A DNA stretch of 20,996 bases, taken from Schizochytrium sp. CCTCC M209059. Lineage: Eukaryota > Sar > Bigyra > Thraustochytrida > Thraustochytriidae. Positions 8,944 through 20,974 of this stretch are shown one piece after another. The stretch covers positions 515,606-536,601 of the forward strand of contig KN805394.1 of NCBI GenBank assembly GCA_000818945.1. Direction: 5' to 3'. The translations under genes were made by a program, and so were the position numbers. The stretch's first letter is position 1. The number at the start of each line of letters is the position of its first letter. A model generated the notes under the pieces. It saw only the letters and a list, made by a program, of their open reading frames with translations. It ran no database searches and was not told where the DNA came from.

Positions 8944-9675
8944 TTAGCTCTTTCGTCGCGTCATGTGATCATAAATGACCACTTGTAAATACTCCTCTGT
9001 CTGAATTTCGGTGCGTGTAGAATTGTCGCCAGGGTTCGCTTTCGGATCAACGTTGATCACTTTGCGGTCACGTTTATTCTTGAAAAGTAAACCTGCCTCA
9101 TTGTCAGCAATGACTTGAAAGTTTGGCGTGCTATTAGAGGTGCTCGTGTGGGTTTCCCAATTGTAGTAGCTGAGATCCGTAGGCTTTGGCATGAGCTTCT
9201 TTTTCCGGTCGAAATAAGGCTCAAAATTCTCTGTCTTGAGTCTGTGGGCGAAGTCAATGTAGCCGCTGACCTCCTGGCCCTGGCCCTTGTTTGTCTTGTC
9301 GCGAATGAAGATGATGCTAGTTAGCTTTCCGTTGCGCACCAGCTCCTCGCGATTTGCCAAGGCTTGCAAGAATGGGAACCCATTGAGGTCCTTTGATGCA
9401 GATGCCAGCATTTTAGGAGCGCTTTTCTTTTGCGAGTGGCGATCTCGCTCTGCCTTCTTGCGCGCCTCGAACTCTTCGCGCTTGAGTGTCTCACCGCTGC
9501 CTCGATATCCGAGCTCTACGAGCTGGCGCGCCAAACTTTCGTCTTCGAGGTAGTATTTGTCTGTCGACGAAATCTGCGAATCGAGGTAGTCCTCGTAGGT
9601 TATAAATTGTTCCAGAGAACCTTCGCGAACGCCTTGAGCGCGAAGATCTACGCCATTGTCGCCTTCGGGGCCCAT
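8944..9675 (-). CDS. CFAP299: cilia- and flagella-associated protein 299 (C4orf22 homologue)
   Basis: 243 aa, single exon, ATG at 9675, stop TAA; the length is close to the animal protein. The whole sequence follows the CFAP299 family: TYEDYLDSQIS (27-36), YYLEDESLARQLVELGYRG (41-59), KREEFEARK, SIIFIRDK (120-127), SGYIDFAHRLKTENFEPYF (137-155), PTDLSYYNW, LLFKNKRDRKVINVDP (196-211) and PGDNSTRTE near the end. The family is conserved in flagellated eukaryotes and linked to cilia and sperm flagella in animals; its exact mechanism is not settled. It has no membrane segment or signal peptide. It is divergent from a calaxin-like EF-hand gene, which suggests co-expression during flagellum or zoospore formation (inference). 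Confidence 0.93.
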   Translation of the reverse strand: MGPEGDNGVDLRAQGVREGSLEQFITYEDYLDSQISSTDKYYLEDESLARQLVELGYRGSGETLKREEFEARKKAERDRHSQKKSAPKMLASASKDLNGFPFLQALANREELVRNGKLTSIIFIRDKTNKGQGQEVSGYIDFAHRLKTENFEPYFDRKKKLMPKPTDLSYYNWETHTSTSNSTPNFQVIADNEAGLLFKNKRDRKVINVDPKANPGDNSTRTEIQTEEYLQVVIYDHMTRRKS

Positions 9676-10404
9676 GATTGATTGATTGCGTTGCCTCCTC
9701 GGCCGAGACTTATTATGGTTCTATATGTCCGTCCAGCAATACGAGGCGACGAGCGCAAACGCAAAGGGTAAGTTCCTTTTAGTGACGTGCAACGAGCGTC
9801 AACGCGAAGAAAGGATTGCCGTCTTCTCTTGAGCTGGATTCCAGCTCGCTCAATCCGCAGTCTCTGCAGGGTGTGCGTTTCCTTCTACGTATTTGTCTGA
9901 TTGTCTTTTTGTTTGACGTCGCCTTGAGTGCCGGCTCCTTCTTCTTTTTCTTCTTCTTTAAACTCCAATCCTTTAGTTCTCTCTCCAGAGCAGTCTTTGC
10001 AAGATGAGATAAAATTAAGGTGTATGTATGCCCGTGTAGGCGACTTTTCTCGCTTCCCTCCCTTTACACCAAGTAGGTCCGAAAATCAGCAAGGTTGCGA
10101 CCGAGACCGGATGAACGGATGTGTGCGCAACCCATTTTTTATGGTTTTTCTTTTTTGCACCAGACAAAAATGGGTTGCGCGGACAGGAACTTGTGAGAAT
10201 TGGCCAAGAATCCGCGCTTGACTTCGAGCCGTCTCAACAAGCGAGACAACATTGCACGAAGCGAGAGCCGCGCCGTAGCCTGGTGCGCTCAAACAGCGTG
10301 CTAGCGCGCAGCAGCCGACCGGTCAAGTGCAGCTAGATTACGCTGAACGCGCTTTTGTACGTGCATTCTTCTCCTGCGTCTGTCTTTGTGCGAGTTGGGG
10401 CCAA
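9676..10404. promoter_or_regulatory. shared upstream region of CFAP299 and the EF-hand gene
   Basis: 729 bp lie between the two ATGs. It holds a (ATTG)3-like stretch just upstream of CFAP299 (9676-9688), pyrimidine-rich stretches (about 9930-9960 and 10140-10156), and a 56-nt perfect-arm palindrome at 10125-10180 described separately. No other coding region is credible here; open frames begin at non-ATG codons or are short. Confidence 0.55.
10125..10180. promoter_or_regulatory. palindrome of two copies of AAAAATGGGTTGCGC
   Basis: Left arm GCGCAACCCATTTTT (10125-10139) and right arm AAAAATGGGTTGCGC (10166-10180) are exact 15-bp reverse complements separated by a 26-nt T-rich spacer. Read in each gene's sense, one copy lies about 450 bp upstream of the CFAP299 ATG and the other about 225 bp upstream of the EF-hand ATG. 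A third exact copy lies at 17307-17321. It could be a bidirectional regulatory site or a small foldback element. The repeat is certain; the role is inference. Confidence 0.5.
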
Positions 10405-11846
10405 ATGTCGAGGCGACTGGCGTCACCCCGGAAGCCGAGTTTGCGCGGGCCATCGGATTTGCGCGGAGAACCACCGCATGCGAAGTATCCAGGCAGCGAG
10501 GATGGTCTTGACGAAGAAAAGGAGCCGGTGATGAGAAAAGGCAAGCGTGCCGAACCGGGTCCAAACTTGAAAATGTACAAGGCCGTGCGCCCTCAGTCTC
10601 CCGCAAGGCTAACAAGCCGTACTGACACGAAGGACCTTCGACGTCGACGCCATGTGATGCTCCGTCGCCAGCAAGAGATTCATCAGCAGCACGAGAACTT
10701 GCTTCGGGAGCACGGTCCGGTTTCGACGTCTTCCTCTCTCTTGCCGCAAGAAGCAGTTGTGACGCGCTTCACGCGAAACTGGAGGCAGGCCGTTGAGTCA
10801 GGATCGAAAACTGCGATCGGGATACCTCCTGTTTCAGCGGGCGCGAGAAGACGACGCGCGATTCGCAAGCATTCGCAGCTCCAGAGGCGAGATATGGCAG
10901 CAGTTGAGAAACCAAACCATCTCGCCTCGGAAATAAGCGCCGTGCATGGGTTTTTGCGGCAACAAAATGTGCGCAAGCTTATTCGCTCAACAAATTATAC
11001 CGAGCGAGAACTCTACAAACTTTTTAATCGCTTCAAGGCCCTCACGGCGCTCTCTTCTTCCACAGAAGGAATTGACAAGGACACCTTTCGGCGTGGTGTG
11101 CCTATGCTCAGTGTCGAGGACAATCTCTTTGTGGATCGCGTCTTTGAGGTGCTTGATGAGGATGGTACGTTCGTCTCGTGTGTTTGGTGCAATCAGGAAA
11201 GAAAGCCAGATCAGAAAACACTAACACCCTGAAATGTGTCCAGGTTCGGGTATTATTGACTGGAGTGAATTTGTCGAGGCTATGTCTTCCCTGGAAAAGG
11301 GTTCGCGCGAGAAGCGCACGGATTTCTTGTTTCGCGTTTACGATATTGACAAAGACGGAGGCATCACACGCGACGAATTGGGACAATGTAAGTCTTTGTT
11401 TGATGGAGAGCGCAGGAGGTCGAAGAAGTCGAGAAGGAACAAAGGTTGGAGCGCGCGATGCTAACTTTGGAATGAACTCTTTCTGTTCTCGTTTCGTTTC
11501 ATTTCGCTTCGTTTCGATTCGTTTCGTATCGTTTTGTTACGATCCAATTGTTTTCTTATCTTCTTCCTATTTCCAATGTTTGTGGTGTGCTTTAGTCTTT
11601 CTGAGTAGTCTCATGGTCGAGGTGGACGACACGATTCGGGAAGTCTCTGACTACTTTGTTGAGCAAGTCTTTTCCGAGATTGATCTCGACAAGAACGGAT
11701 CGATGACAGTCGATGAAGCGATCGAATACATTCGTCAACACCCTGAAGCCAGAGACATTTTTGGAATGTTCGGCCGAAGCATGACCTCGGATGCAGACAC
11801 CAACGCTGGCGATTTTCTGAGCCAACGAACGCGTCGTAAGCAGTAG
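10405..11846 (+). CDS. EF-hand protein, calaxin/EFCAB1-like, three exons
   Basis: Exons 10405-11164, 11244-11387 and 11596-11846 give 384 aa. The start is the first ATG in frame (context gccaaATG); stop TAG. Residues 1-165 are basic (Arg/Lys/Gln-rich) and lack a recognised domain. From about 197 the sequence follows the calaxin / neuronal calcium sensor fold: YTERELYKLFNRF, then DTFRRGVPML, then three canonical EF loops at 251-262 (DEDGSGIIDWSE), 287-298 (DIDKDGGITRDE) and 331-342 (DLDKNGSMTVDE), all with acidic positions 1, 3 and 12 apart from the usual D/N/S/G variation. Calaxin is a Ca2+ sensor on outer-arm dynein in cilia; assigning that role here is inference, helped by divergent CFAP299. 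Both introns are phase 1 and GT...AG. Other EF-hand families (CBL, calcineurin B-like) are the main alternative. Confidence 0.85.
11165..11243 (+). other. intron 1 of the EF-hand gene (79 nt)
   Basis: The donor is GTACGT after ...GATGAGGATG and the acceptor is TGTCCAG before GTTCGGG. Removing it restores DEDGSGIIDW, a perfect EF-hand loop. Reading through would hit a stop at about 11232. Confidence 0.9.
11388..11595 (+). other. intron 2 of the EF-hand gene (208 nt) with degenerate pentamer repeat
   Basis: The donor is GTAAGT after ...GGGACAAT and the acceptor is GCTTTAG before TCTTTCTGAG. Splicing gives ...DELGQFFLSSLMVEVDD, which continues the EF-hand fold. Inside, 11487-11541 is exactly 11 units of a 5-bp TTTCG-type repeat (55 bp) with point changes, a pyrimidine-rich tract. 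Confidence 0.88.
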
Positions 11847-12005
11847 ACATTGCCTAAATGTAGGATCGTGTGTGTATTCGCCATCAAGGTAAAGAAATAG
11901 GATAGTAGAAGAAAAAAGACTTTAACGATTTCCTCTCCCACAACAAAGACGAAGGAGAAGACCAAGATTCGATTCGGCTGGGTGTGTGGGTGTGTATGGA
12001 CTCGC
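11847..12005. other. short convergent 3' junction
   Basis: 159 bp separate the stop codons of the EF-hand gene (+) and the thioredoxin gene (-). The region should contain both 3' UTRs. Nothing else is seen. Confidence 0.5.
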
Positions 12006-12332
12006 CTAGGCCAGGAGGGCTTCGATGGCAGCCTTGATCTGCGCCTCCGAGGCACCCATGACTCTTTTGACCTCCTCGCCGCTCTTGAAGGCAATGAAAG
12101 TAGGCATCGCGGTGATCTTAAGATTCGCCGCCGTCTCCTCTGCCTCGTCGACGTCGACCTTGCAGAAGAAGATGCTGGGGTTCTCCTTTGCGAGTTCCTT
12201 GACCTTGGGCGCGATCATCTTGCAGGGTCCGCACCACTCGGCGTGAAAGTCGACGAGGACGAGCTCGTTCTCCTTGAGGATGTCGTCGAGCTTTCCGTCC
12301 TCGGTGATGTTGAGCATCTCGTCACCCGACAT
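12006..12332 (-). CDS. thioredoxin
   Basis: 108 aa, single exon, ATG at 12332 (context caaccATG), stop TAG; a typical thioredoxin length. The active site is WCGPC at 33-37, followed by KMIAPKVKELA. The conserved VDVDE stretch comes at 60-64 and the cis-proline motif AMPTF at 75-79, then FKSGEEV and GAS. There is no N-terminal targeting extension, so it is probably the cytosolic disulfide reductase reduced by thioredoxin reductase. Its 5' flank is an extreme GC-rich repeat. It overlaps no neighbour and has no obvious link to the flagellar genes, although some axonemal dyneins do contain thioredoxin subunits. Confidence 0.97.
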   Translation of the reverse strand: MSGDEMLNITEDGKLDDILKENELVLVDFHAEWCGPCKMIAPKVKELAKENPSIFFCKVDVDEAEETAANLKITAMPTFIAFKSGEEVKRVMGASEAQIKAAIEALLA

Positions 12333-12907
12333 GGTTGCTTCTTATCTTACGCTTTGCGCGTGCGCGGGCGGGCGGGCGGGCGGCGTGCGCGGAGGGGCGG
12401 GCGGGCGCGGCGCGGGCGGGCGGGCGGCGTGCGCGGAGGGTCGGGCGGGCGCGGCGGAGGCGCGTGCGTGCGAGCGAGCGCGCAGGCTTGCGTGCGTGTG
12501 CGCGGGGGAGCGGCGTCTGAGCGTGCGGTACGCGTTTCGGGTCTGCCTGCTGCAGGCTGCTGCAAATATCCGCCGCCTCAAGATCCCGTTCATGGCCAAT
12601 GCCTACTTCTTTATTTATCTGTTTATTCTCCGAGTTCTACTCCGCGTCTTCGGGATTCCTCTTGTTCTCCAAGAGGCCTTAAGTACTAGGCCCAGCGGTG
12701 TTCTCGTGCAGCTGGTTCTTGGACCCCGCTGGCTCCGCAGGCTCTGCTGGCTCGGCGCTGCGGACGGCCGCAAGCGCTGAGTCAGCTGGCCTGGTGGCTG
12801 TTCGTTCTCCTGGCAGGGCCCGGTGGCGACACGTCATCGGACAGCGGAGGCGGGCGGCGGGCTGTAGCGAACGGGTAGACCAAAGCCCTGTAGCAGTAGA
12901 ACGAACT
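12333..12907. other. GC-rich 5' flank of thioredoxin plus 3' flank of the polyQ gene
   Basis: This 575-bp stretch contains a 44-bp tandem duplication and a G-quadruplex motif (12366-12457), further GCGTGC-type repeats up to about 12510, and then ordinary mixed sequence. An AT-rich patch at 12604-12628 may be the 3' end region of the TPR-IQ-LRR gene. Open frames here are Arg/Ala/Gly-rich translations of the repeat and are not credible genes. Confidence 0.5.
12370..12457. repeat. 44-bp GC-rich tandem duplication with G4 motif
   Basis: Two adjacent 44-bp copies (12370-12413, 12414-12457) differ at only two positions (12397/12441 and 12413/12457). Four GGG runs with one-base C loops (12366-12380) make a strong G-quadruplex motif on the strand opposite to thioredoxin transcription, about 35 bp upstream of its ATG. 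Confidence 0.85.
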
Positions 12908-13170
12908 CTACTCGTCGTAGCGCGGCGATGGGTCGTGTAAACGTCCCGTCATCCGGCTGCGGGTTGGCGCATCATCGCCGCCAAGGTCATGATCGTGGTG
13001 CTCTTCGTCAACGCCATCGTCAACGATAACGTCAATCGATCGATCTTCTGGCGTGCGAACGAGCGGGAGATTGGCGGTGAGCAAAGAAAGCAATGCAGGC
13101 GCCATCGCGAGGTCCTGATGCGCCGCCACCGTCCAGGTCCTCAAAGTGTCATTCGTAGTGAATAGCGCCA

Positions 13171-16920
<3,750 letters not shown>

Positions 16921-16988
16921 GATGTTAGGTGTAGTCTGTTTCGCGTCGCCGGTCGCGAGCCACGCGTTCGCGAGAGACAGCGAGAGAG

Positions 16989-16993
<5 letters not shown>

Positions 16994-17030
<37 letters not shown>
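16994..17030. repeat. (GA)n microsatellite
   Basis: About 18 GA dinucleotides, preceded by related GAGAGACAGC units from 16973. Read on the - strand it is a CT tract 74-110 bp upstream of the ATG at 16920, within the likely 5' UTR or core promoter. Confidence 0.93.
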
Positions 17031-17032
<2 letters not shown>

Positions 17033-17306
17033 TGCGGCAAAACCAAAACGCCCAACGCGAGCGAGCGAGAAGCAAGAGCAAGGCGCCCCAGACGATGGCC
17101 AAGGCCCCGGGCACGGGCGCCTGGCTTCAACTGATCGTTTGTAAGGTCAAGAGCTTGCGCCCGCCGGCAAGCTTTTCGCGCTCGGCCTACCCGGCAAATC
17201 GAGCTTTTGAGTTCGCTCCCGTCTCACGCCATGGTCAGTGGTCCTCAAAGTGGGACCCTGTCCCGCGCGCGCACTCACGCAAGACAAAACAGGAGTGTTC
17301 TAGTTC

Positions 17307-17321
17307 GCGCAACCCATTTTT
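17307..17321 (-). promoter_or_regulatory. third copy of the AAAAATGGGTTGCGC word
   Basis: It is an exact 15-bp match to both arms of the 10125-10180 palindrome. On the - strand, the sense of the TPR-IQ-LRR gene, it lies about 387 bp upstream of the ATG at 16920. Similarity to the 10166 copy runs on past the 15-mer: the next base (G) also matches, and six of the nine after it do. No reverse-complement partner lies nearby. Function is inference. Confidence 0.45.
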
Positions 17322-17560
17322 AGTTTGTATATCATGGGGTACACATGTACTTTCTCGACGATGACGTTTGGGGGCTTTCGTTACGCAATGCGCGCAGCAA
17401 GGCTTCGAAACGTGCTGCACGACAAGCACTTTCTTGATGTAGCTTGAACCCATGTCACCCTTTGTAGGTTTGTTTTTGAGTCAGCCTGGCCAGCCTGGCT
17501 AAAATACTGTACAAAATGATTATGTGTTGGTTGAGCTACTACTACCTGCCTGGCTCCGAC

Positions 17561-19342
17561 CTAAATGACGCCCTCAGGAGGTCTCGCATCGAGAAGCGGC
17601 GAGGAGGAAAAGACAGACTTATCAGAAGGCGCACTGTCAAACTCTGGATCTTGTGGATTGCGTGTAAACGCAGAGGTGTTGAAGGAATGGCGACGTGCAG
17701 CTAGGTCGGACTCCTCGACAAGGGGCGTGTTGAAGGTGGAAACTCGAAGCATCATGGCAAGGACAGCGCCAATGCAAAAGACGCCGGAGAAAACAAAGCA
17801 CGTGACATTGAAACCGTAGTGGTCGAGAGAAGCGACCACGTAGGGGGCGACGATGGGCGCGAAGCGATGGTGCGCTTGGCAAATCCCAAAGCTCGTGACA
17901 CGCACAGCCGTCGGAAAGGCCTCTGGCGTATAGAGGTAGAGCGTCATGATGATGACCTGCTCGGTAAGTTGAATGGCAAAGGCGAGCGCAAAGAGCGCGC
18001 CAAGCGAGACATAAGAGAAGAAGCCGAGCAAAAGTAAACAGAGCGCGCTGAGCAAGAAGCCAACGCGCATTTGAATGCGCCGACCAAAGTGGCGCACCAT
18101 AAATACCTGCAAAAGGGTCCCCGCGAGGATTCCCGAAGCCTGTACGAGTGCAATCGTGTAGACAATGTTGGTGCTGTCTGGAAAGAATCGTCGCGCATGG
18201 ATCGGAATCCAGGCGCTGAGGACACTGGCAAAGGCATTGAGAAACCAGCAGCCCGCGAGGGGAATGAGGGTAACGAGAACCGGGGCCCGCATGATGTCTG
18301 CATAGCCAAAACAGTTGCGCGCTGATTCATGGCGACGCCGATCATGGTGCATGACGTTAAGGGTTGCGGCATTGAAGTAGCGTGGTAGGGCTTTGCCGTT
18401 AAAGTTCGCGACAAAGTCCACGGCTTTGACGCATTCGTAGTACTGATGGCGCATGATGAAAAATCGCGGAGACTCGGGCACGAAGATGAGCATGACGAGA
18501 ACTGGGACGGAGACCAGGGCCGCGAGGCGGATGAGCCAGCGCCATCCAAGGTAGGGGACGACGGCCCAGGAGAGACCAGCAATGGACAGGGCCCCGACGC
18601 CAAAGCCGACGCCGCACCACATTGTGTACACGCCGCGCTCCTCGTGCGCGAGAAATTCTACGAGCAGTGTCGTGGAGGTGACAATGTTGCCTCCATAGCC
18701 AAAGCCCAAGGTCATGCGCAAGATGGAGAGGGAGATAATGTTTTGGGCGAACGATGATAGGAAACCAAAGAGGGCGCAAATAGCCAGACTTGCGATGAGC
18801 GTCTTGCGCCGACCGACACTGTCGGAAAGGGTACCGAAGACGAGGGCCCCAGTCAGCATGCCAAGGTTTGTTAAGGAGGGCATGAGGGCTAGTTGTTGCT
18901 CCGTGAGGCCAAATTCTTGCATGAGACTTGGGTACAGCAGACCCATCATCATGGTTTCTGCAGCGTCGACAAAGTTCACAAGAGCGCACAAGACTGTGAG
19001 CAGGGCCTGAAACTTTCCCGTAACATCCTCGAGCGCTCGGTCGAGCAGTCTGTAGCCGTAGTCGGCGGGCGTGTCGTTTTCTTTGAGATCCGGCGCCTCG
19101 TCGTTATCATGGCTAACAAAGCCTCTCGGGTTTTCGAGACTCCCACTCCATTCCGCGTCTGCGAAGATAAGGTCGCGCACACGGCCGGCGCTAGGGCTTG
19201 GCCAGTCCTCTTCTCCGTCGATGTCATCGCATAATTCTGCTTCGCCTTCGTCGTTGACGTTGTCGTCGTCAAAGGCGTGGAGAAGACCTTGTCCCTCGTC
19301 GCGGCTTCCGCCGAGGCTCGCGTGCAGCCTCCCCTCGTGCAT
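17561..19342 (-). CDS. major facilitator superfamily transporter, SVOP/SV2-like
   Basis: 593 aa, single exon, ATG at 19342, stop TAG. An acidic, probably cytosolic N-terminus (about 1-108; DDDNVNDEGEAELCDDIDGEED) leads into 12 predicted membrane segments. TM1 has the SVOP/SLC22-type acidic motif VDAAETMMMGLLYPSL (125-140). The MFS motif A is GTLSDSVGRRKT (170-181), and GWRWLIRL and PESPRFF (289-295) end the first half. After a cytosolic loop (about 296-350), the second half includes RHFGRRIQMR and YTPEAFPTAVR (471-481), the SVOP-type equivalent of YTPEVYPTALR. The C-terminal tail (about 535-593) is Ser/Pro-rich. The substrate cannot be read from sequence; organic ions, nicotinate-like compounds or sugars are all handled by relatives. 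Confidence 0.9.
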   Translation of the reverse strand: MHEGRLHASLGGSRDEGQGLLHAFDDDNVNDEGEAELCDDIDGEEDWPSPSAGRVRDLIFADAEWSGSLENPRGFVSHDNDEAPDLKENDTPADYGYRLLDRALEDVTGKFQALLTVLCALVNFVDAAETMMMGLLYPSLMQEFGLTEQQLALMPSLTNLGMLTGALVFGTLSDSVGRRKTLIASLAICALFGFLSSFAQNIISLSILRMTLGFGYGGNIVTSTTLLVEFLAHEERGVYTMWCGVGFGVGALSIAGLSWAVVPYLGWRWLIRLAALVSVPVLVMLIFVPESPRFFIMRHQYYECVKAVDFVANFNGKALPRYFNAATLNVMHHDRRRHESARNCFGYADIMRAPVLVTLIPLAGCWFLNAFASVLSAWIPIHARRFFPDSTNIVYTIALVQASGILAGTLLQVFMVRHFGRRIQMRVGFLLSALCLLLLGFFSYVSLGALFALAFAIQLTEQVIIMTLYLYTPEAFPTAVRVTSFGICQAHHRFAPIVAPYVVASLDHYGFNVTCFVFSGVFCIGAVLAMMLRVSTFNTPLVEESDLAARRHSFNTSAFTRNPQDPEFDSAPSDKSVFSSSPLLDARPPEGVI

Positions 19343-19373
19343 TCTTGCGTCGCGATATGCCTACCTACACTTC

Positions 19374-19454
19374 CTGGCTGGCTGGCTGGCTGGCTGGCCG
19401 GCCGGCAGGTTGGCCGGCTGGTTGGCTGGTTGGCTGGCTGGCTGGCTGGCTGGC
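19374..19454. repeat. (CTGG)n imperfect microsatellite
   Basis: About 20 CTGG-type units with some CCGG and TTGG variants start 32 bp upstream of the transporter ATG (19342) and run into a CCCGCC-rich stretch to about 19493 that ends in (CG)n. It is probably part of the transporter's 5' UTR or core promoter. Confidence 0.9.
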
Positions 19455-19750
19455 CCGCCCCGCCCCGCCCGCCTGCCCGCCCGCGCGCGCGCGCGACACG
19501 GCGTCTGTGCTCTGCCCGCAAACGTCGGGCGTCCGCCCATCAAAAAAAGAGAAGATCGATCAATCAATTCGAAGAGTTCGCCTTCTTTCGGACGCCCTTT
19601 CGGACGCCGACCCGCGTCCAAAACCCTAGCTTGCCAGCACCCCCCTCCCCGAGCGCTCTGTCTGCTCTAACCCCTGGCACGAGTCTTCCCAGGAGGGGTG
19701 TCTCCGGAGTCTCATTATTTCCCCGACACAGGAAACGCCGGCCCTGCTTC

Positions 19751-19769
19751 TTCCCCGGGCGCCGGGGAA
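19751..19769. repeat. 8-bp perfect inverted repeat with 3-nt loop
   Basis: TTCCCCGG, a GCG loop and CCGGGGAA make a compact, stable hairpin on either strand. It is isolated, about 410 bp upstream of the transporter start. It may be chance in GC-rich DNA. Confidence 0.6.
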
Positions 19770-19809
19770 ACTCCGCATATCTACCATGGCCAGCGGCATC
19801 CTACGTAGT

Positions 19810-19847
19810 ACTACCTGACCGTGCTGCTACTACCTGACCGTGCTGCC
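19810..19847. repeat. 19-bp tandem duplication
   Basis: ACTACCTGACCGTGCTGCT (19810-19828) is followed directly by the same sequence (19829-19847) with only the last base changed. No function is evident. Confidence 0.85.
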
Positions 19848-19935
19848 GAAAATGCAAGATCCGAGGCCATCGTCCCGGCAGCGGTGGCGGCTGGCGGCAG
19901 CGGGCTCGGGGAGGCCCGCGATGCCGCTCGCGGTG

Positions 19936-20007
19936 CGTGTCTGCGTGTCTGCGTGCGTGCGTGTCTGTGTGTCTGCGTGTCTGCGTGTCTGCGTGCGTGC
20001 GTGCGAG
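19936..20007. repeat. TGCG/TGTC tetranucleotide tract
   Basis: A run of mixed TGCG, TGTC and TGTG tetramers, alternating purine and pyrimidine over most of its length. It has Z-DNA potential. No gene lies here. Confidence 0.85.
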
Positions 20008-20065
20008 TCCGCGTCCGAGCTTGCGTCGCAGGTGGTCCGCGAAGGCCCGTGCGCCGGGAAGACCA

Positions 20066-20085
20066 CGAACGAACGAACGAACGAA
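20066..20085. repeat. (CGAA)5 microsatellite
   Basis: Five perfect CGAA units. The motif is the reverse complement of the TTCG unit at 6231-6270, so the same simple repeat occurs twice in the window in opposite orientation. Confidence 0.9.
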
Positions 20086-20361
20086 GCTGCAGCGACCAGC
20101 GTGACGTGACTGAGCGGAGCGGGAGCGACCGACGTGTGGTCTGCGCACCGCGAGAGGAGGCGCACGGCCGCTGCGCGCGAAGCCAAGGGCGACGGCCTGA
20201 GCCAGCAGCCGGAGAGGAAAAGAAGTTTTAAACGCGCTCGCTCCCTGGCGGCCTTGCCTTCATCTTTTACCCCGAGGCTGAGAGCCAGGACGCGCGAGTT
20301 CGAAGTTCGCGGCTGCGGCTGGGTCCCCTCGCTCGACCGACCGCCTTCGCCTTCGCGCGTG

Positions 20362-20385
20362 CAGCAGCAGCAGCAGCAGCAGCAG
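20362..20385. repeat. (CAG)8 microsatellite
   Basis: Eight perfect CAG units outside any credible gene; a short relative of the 177-unit tract at 14560-15090. Confidence 0.9.
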
Positions 20386-20672
20386 CGACGAGCGCGCCCA
20401 CGTTGTTTCAAAAAAAGCAGTCATCCTCGCGCTCGCTGCGGCCGGCCGGCGCCACGACCAGGGATGGATGATGATGACCCGCGCCGGTTTCCTCGCCCGG
20501 GCGCTGCCGCAGGCGCCGGCGCCGCTGCCCGCTGCGCCTGCGTAGGACAATCGACGCGCAGCTCTGGGGCTCGCCGCGCGCTATCTCTCTGTGCTCCATG
20601 GCCGCTGCTGGCGCTGCTGCTCTAGTCGTTAGTTTGCTGCCTTGCTGCGGCTTGGGCTGGCTTGGCTTGCGT

Positions 20673-20673
<1 letters not shown>

Positions 20674-20722
<49 letters not shown>

Positions 20723-20856
20723 AAGAAAGAAATGTGAAAAGAAAGAAGGCAAAGAAGGAAAGAAAAAAGAAGGAAAGAAGGCAACGAAGGAAAGAAAAGG
20801 GAAGGAAAGAAGGAAAAGGAGGAAAGAAGGAAAAGGAGGAAAGAAGGAAAAGGAGG
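20674..20856. repeat. GAAA microsatellite and purine-only tract with 17-bp tandem repeat
   Basis: GAAA units (20674-20731, with a short GA insert) pass into mixed AAGG/AAAG purine sequence. The end is three perfect copies of a 17-bp unit, AAAGAAGGAAAAGGAGG, at 20806-20822, 20823-20839 and 20840-20856. The near-complete strand asymmetry could favour triplex (H-DNA) formation. Confidence 0.92.
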
Positions 20857-20974
20857 CGCGGCTGCACTCAACCAGCTGTGTCTGCACTGCGCCGCAGACG
20901 CGAGGTGCTGCCGCGCGCAGAAGATCGCACGCGGCTGCGAGCGAGGGAGGGGCGGCGCGGCGGCGGCCCTGCGC

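Larger units (their letters stand above)
16921..17560. other. 5' flank of the TPR-IQ-LRR gene and 3' flank of the transporter gene
   Basis: 640 bp with no credible gene. It contains a (GA)n tract (16994-17030) preceded by GAGAGACAGC imperfect units from 16973. One exact copy of the 15-bp AAAAATGGGTTGCGC word lies at 17307-17321 (- strand), and a CCAGCCTGG-type doublet lies near 17485-17500. The nearer half should hold the promoter of the - strand gene at 16920; the far end holds the 3' UTR of the transporter. Confidence 0.5.

Noticed and set aside
9686..9697. X-box-like GTTGCC near the CFAP299 start
   Set aside because: The second half-site of an RFX X-box is missing; a six-base match alone is not evidence.
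12274..12780. Open frame antisense to thioredoxin and across the GC repeat
   Set aside because: Half of it is the GGGC repeat in translation, and it overlaps a clear thioredoxin gene on the other strand. No domain was recognised.
16921..17130. N-terminal extension of the TPR-IQ-LRR protein with Ser-Leu repeats
   Set aside because: The frame is open but has no ATG upstream of 16920. The Ser-Leu repeat is a translation of the GA microsatellite.
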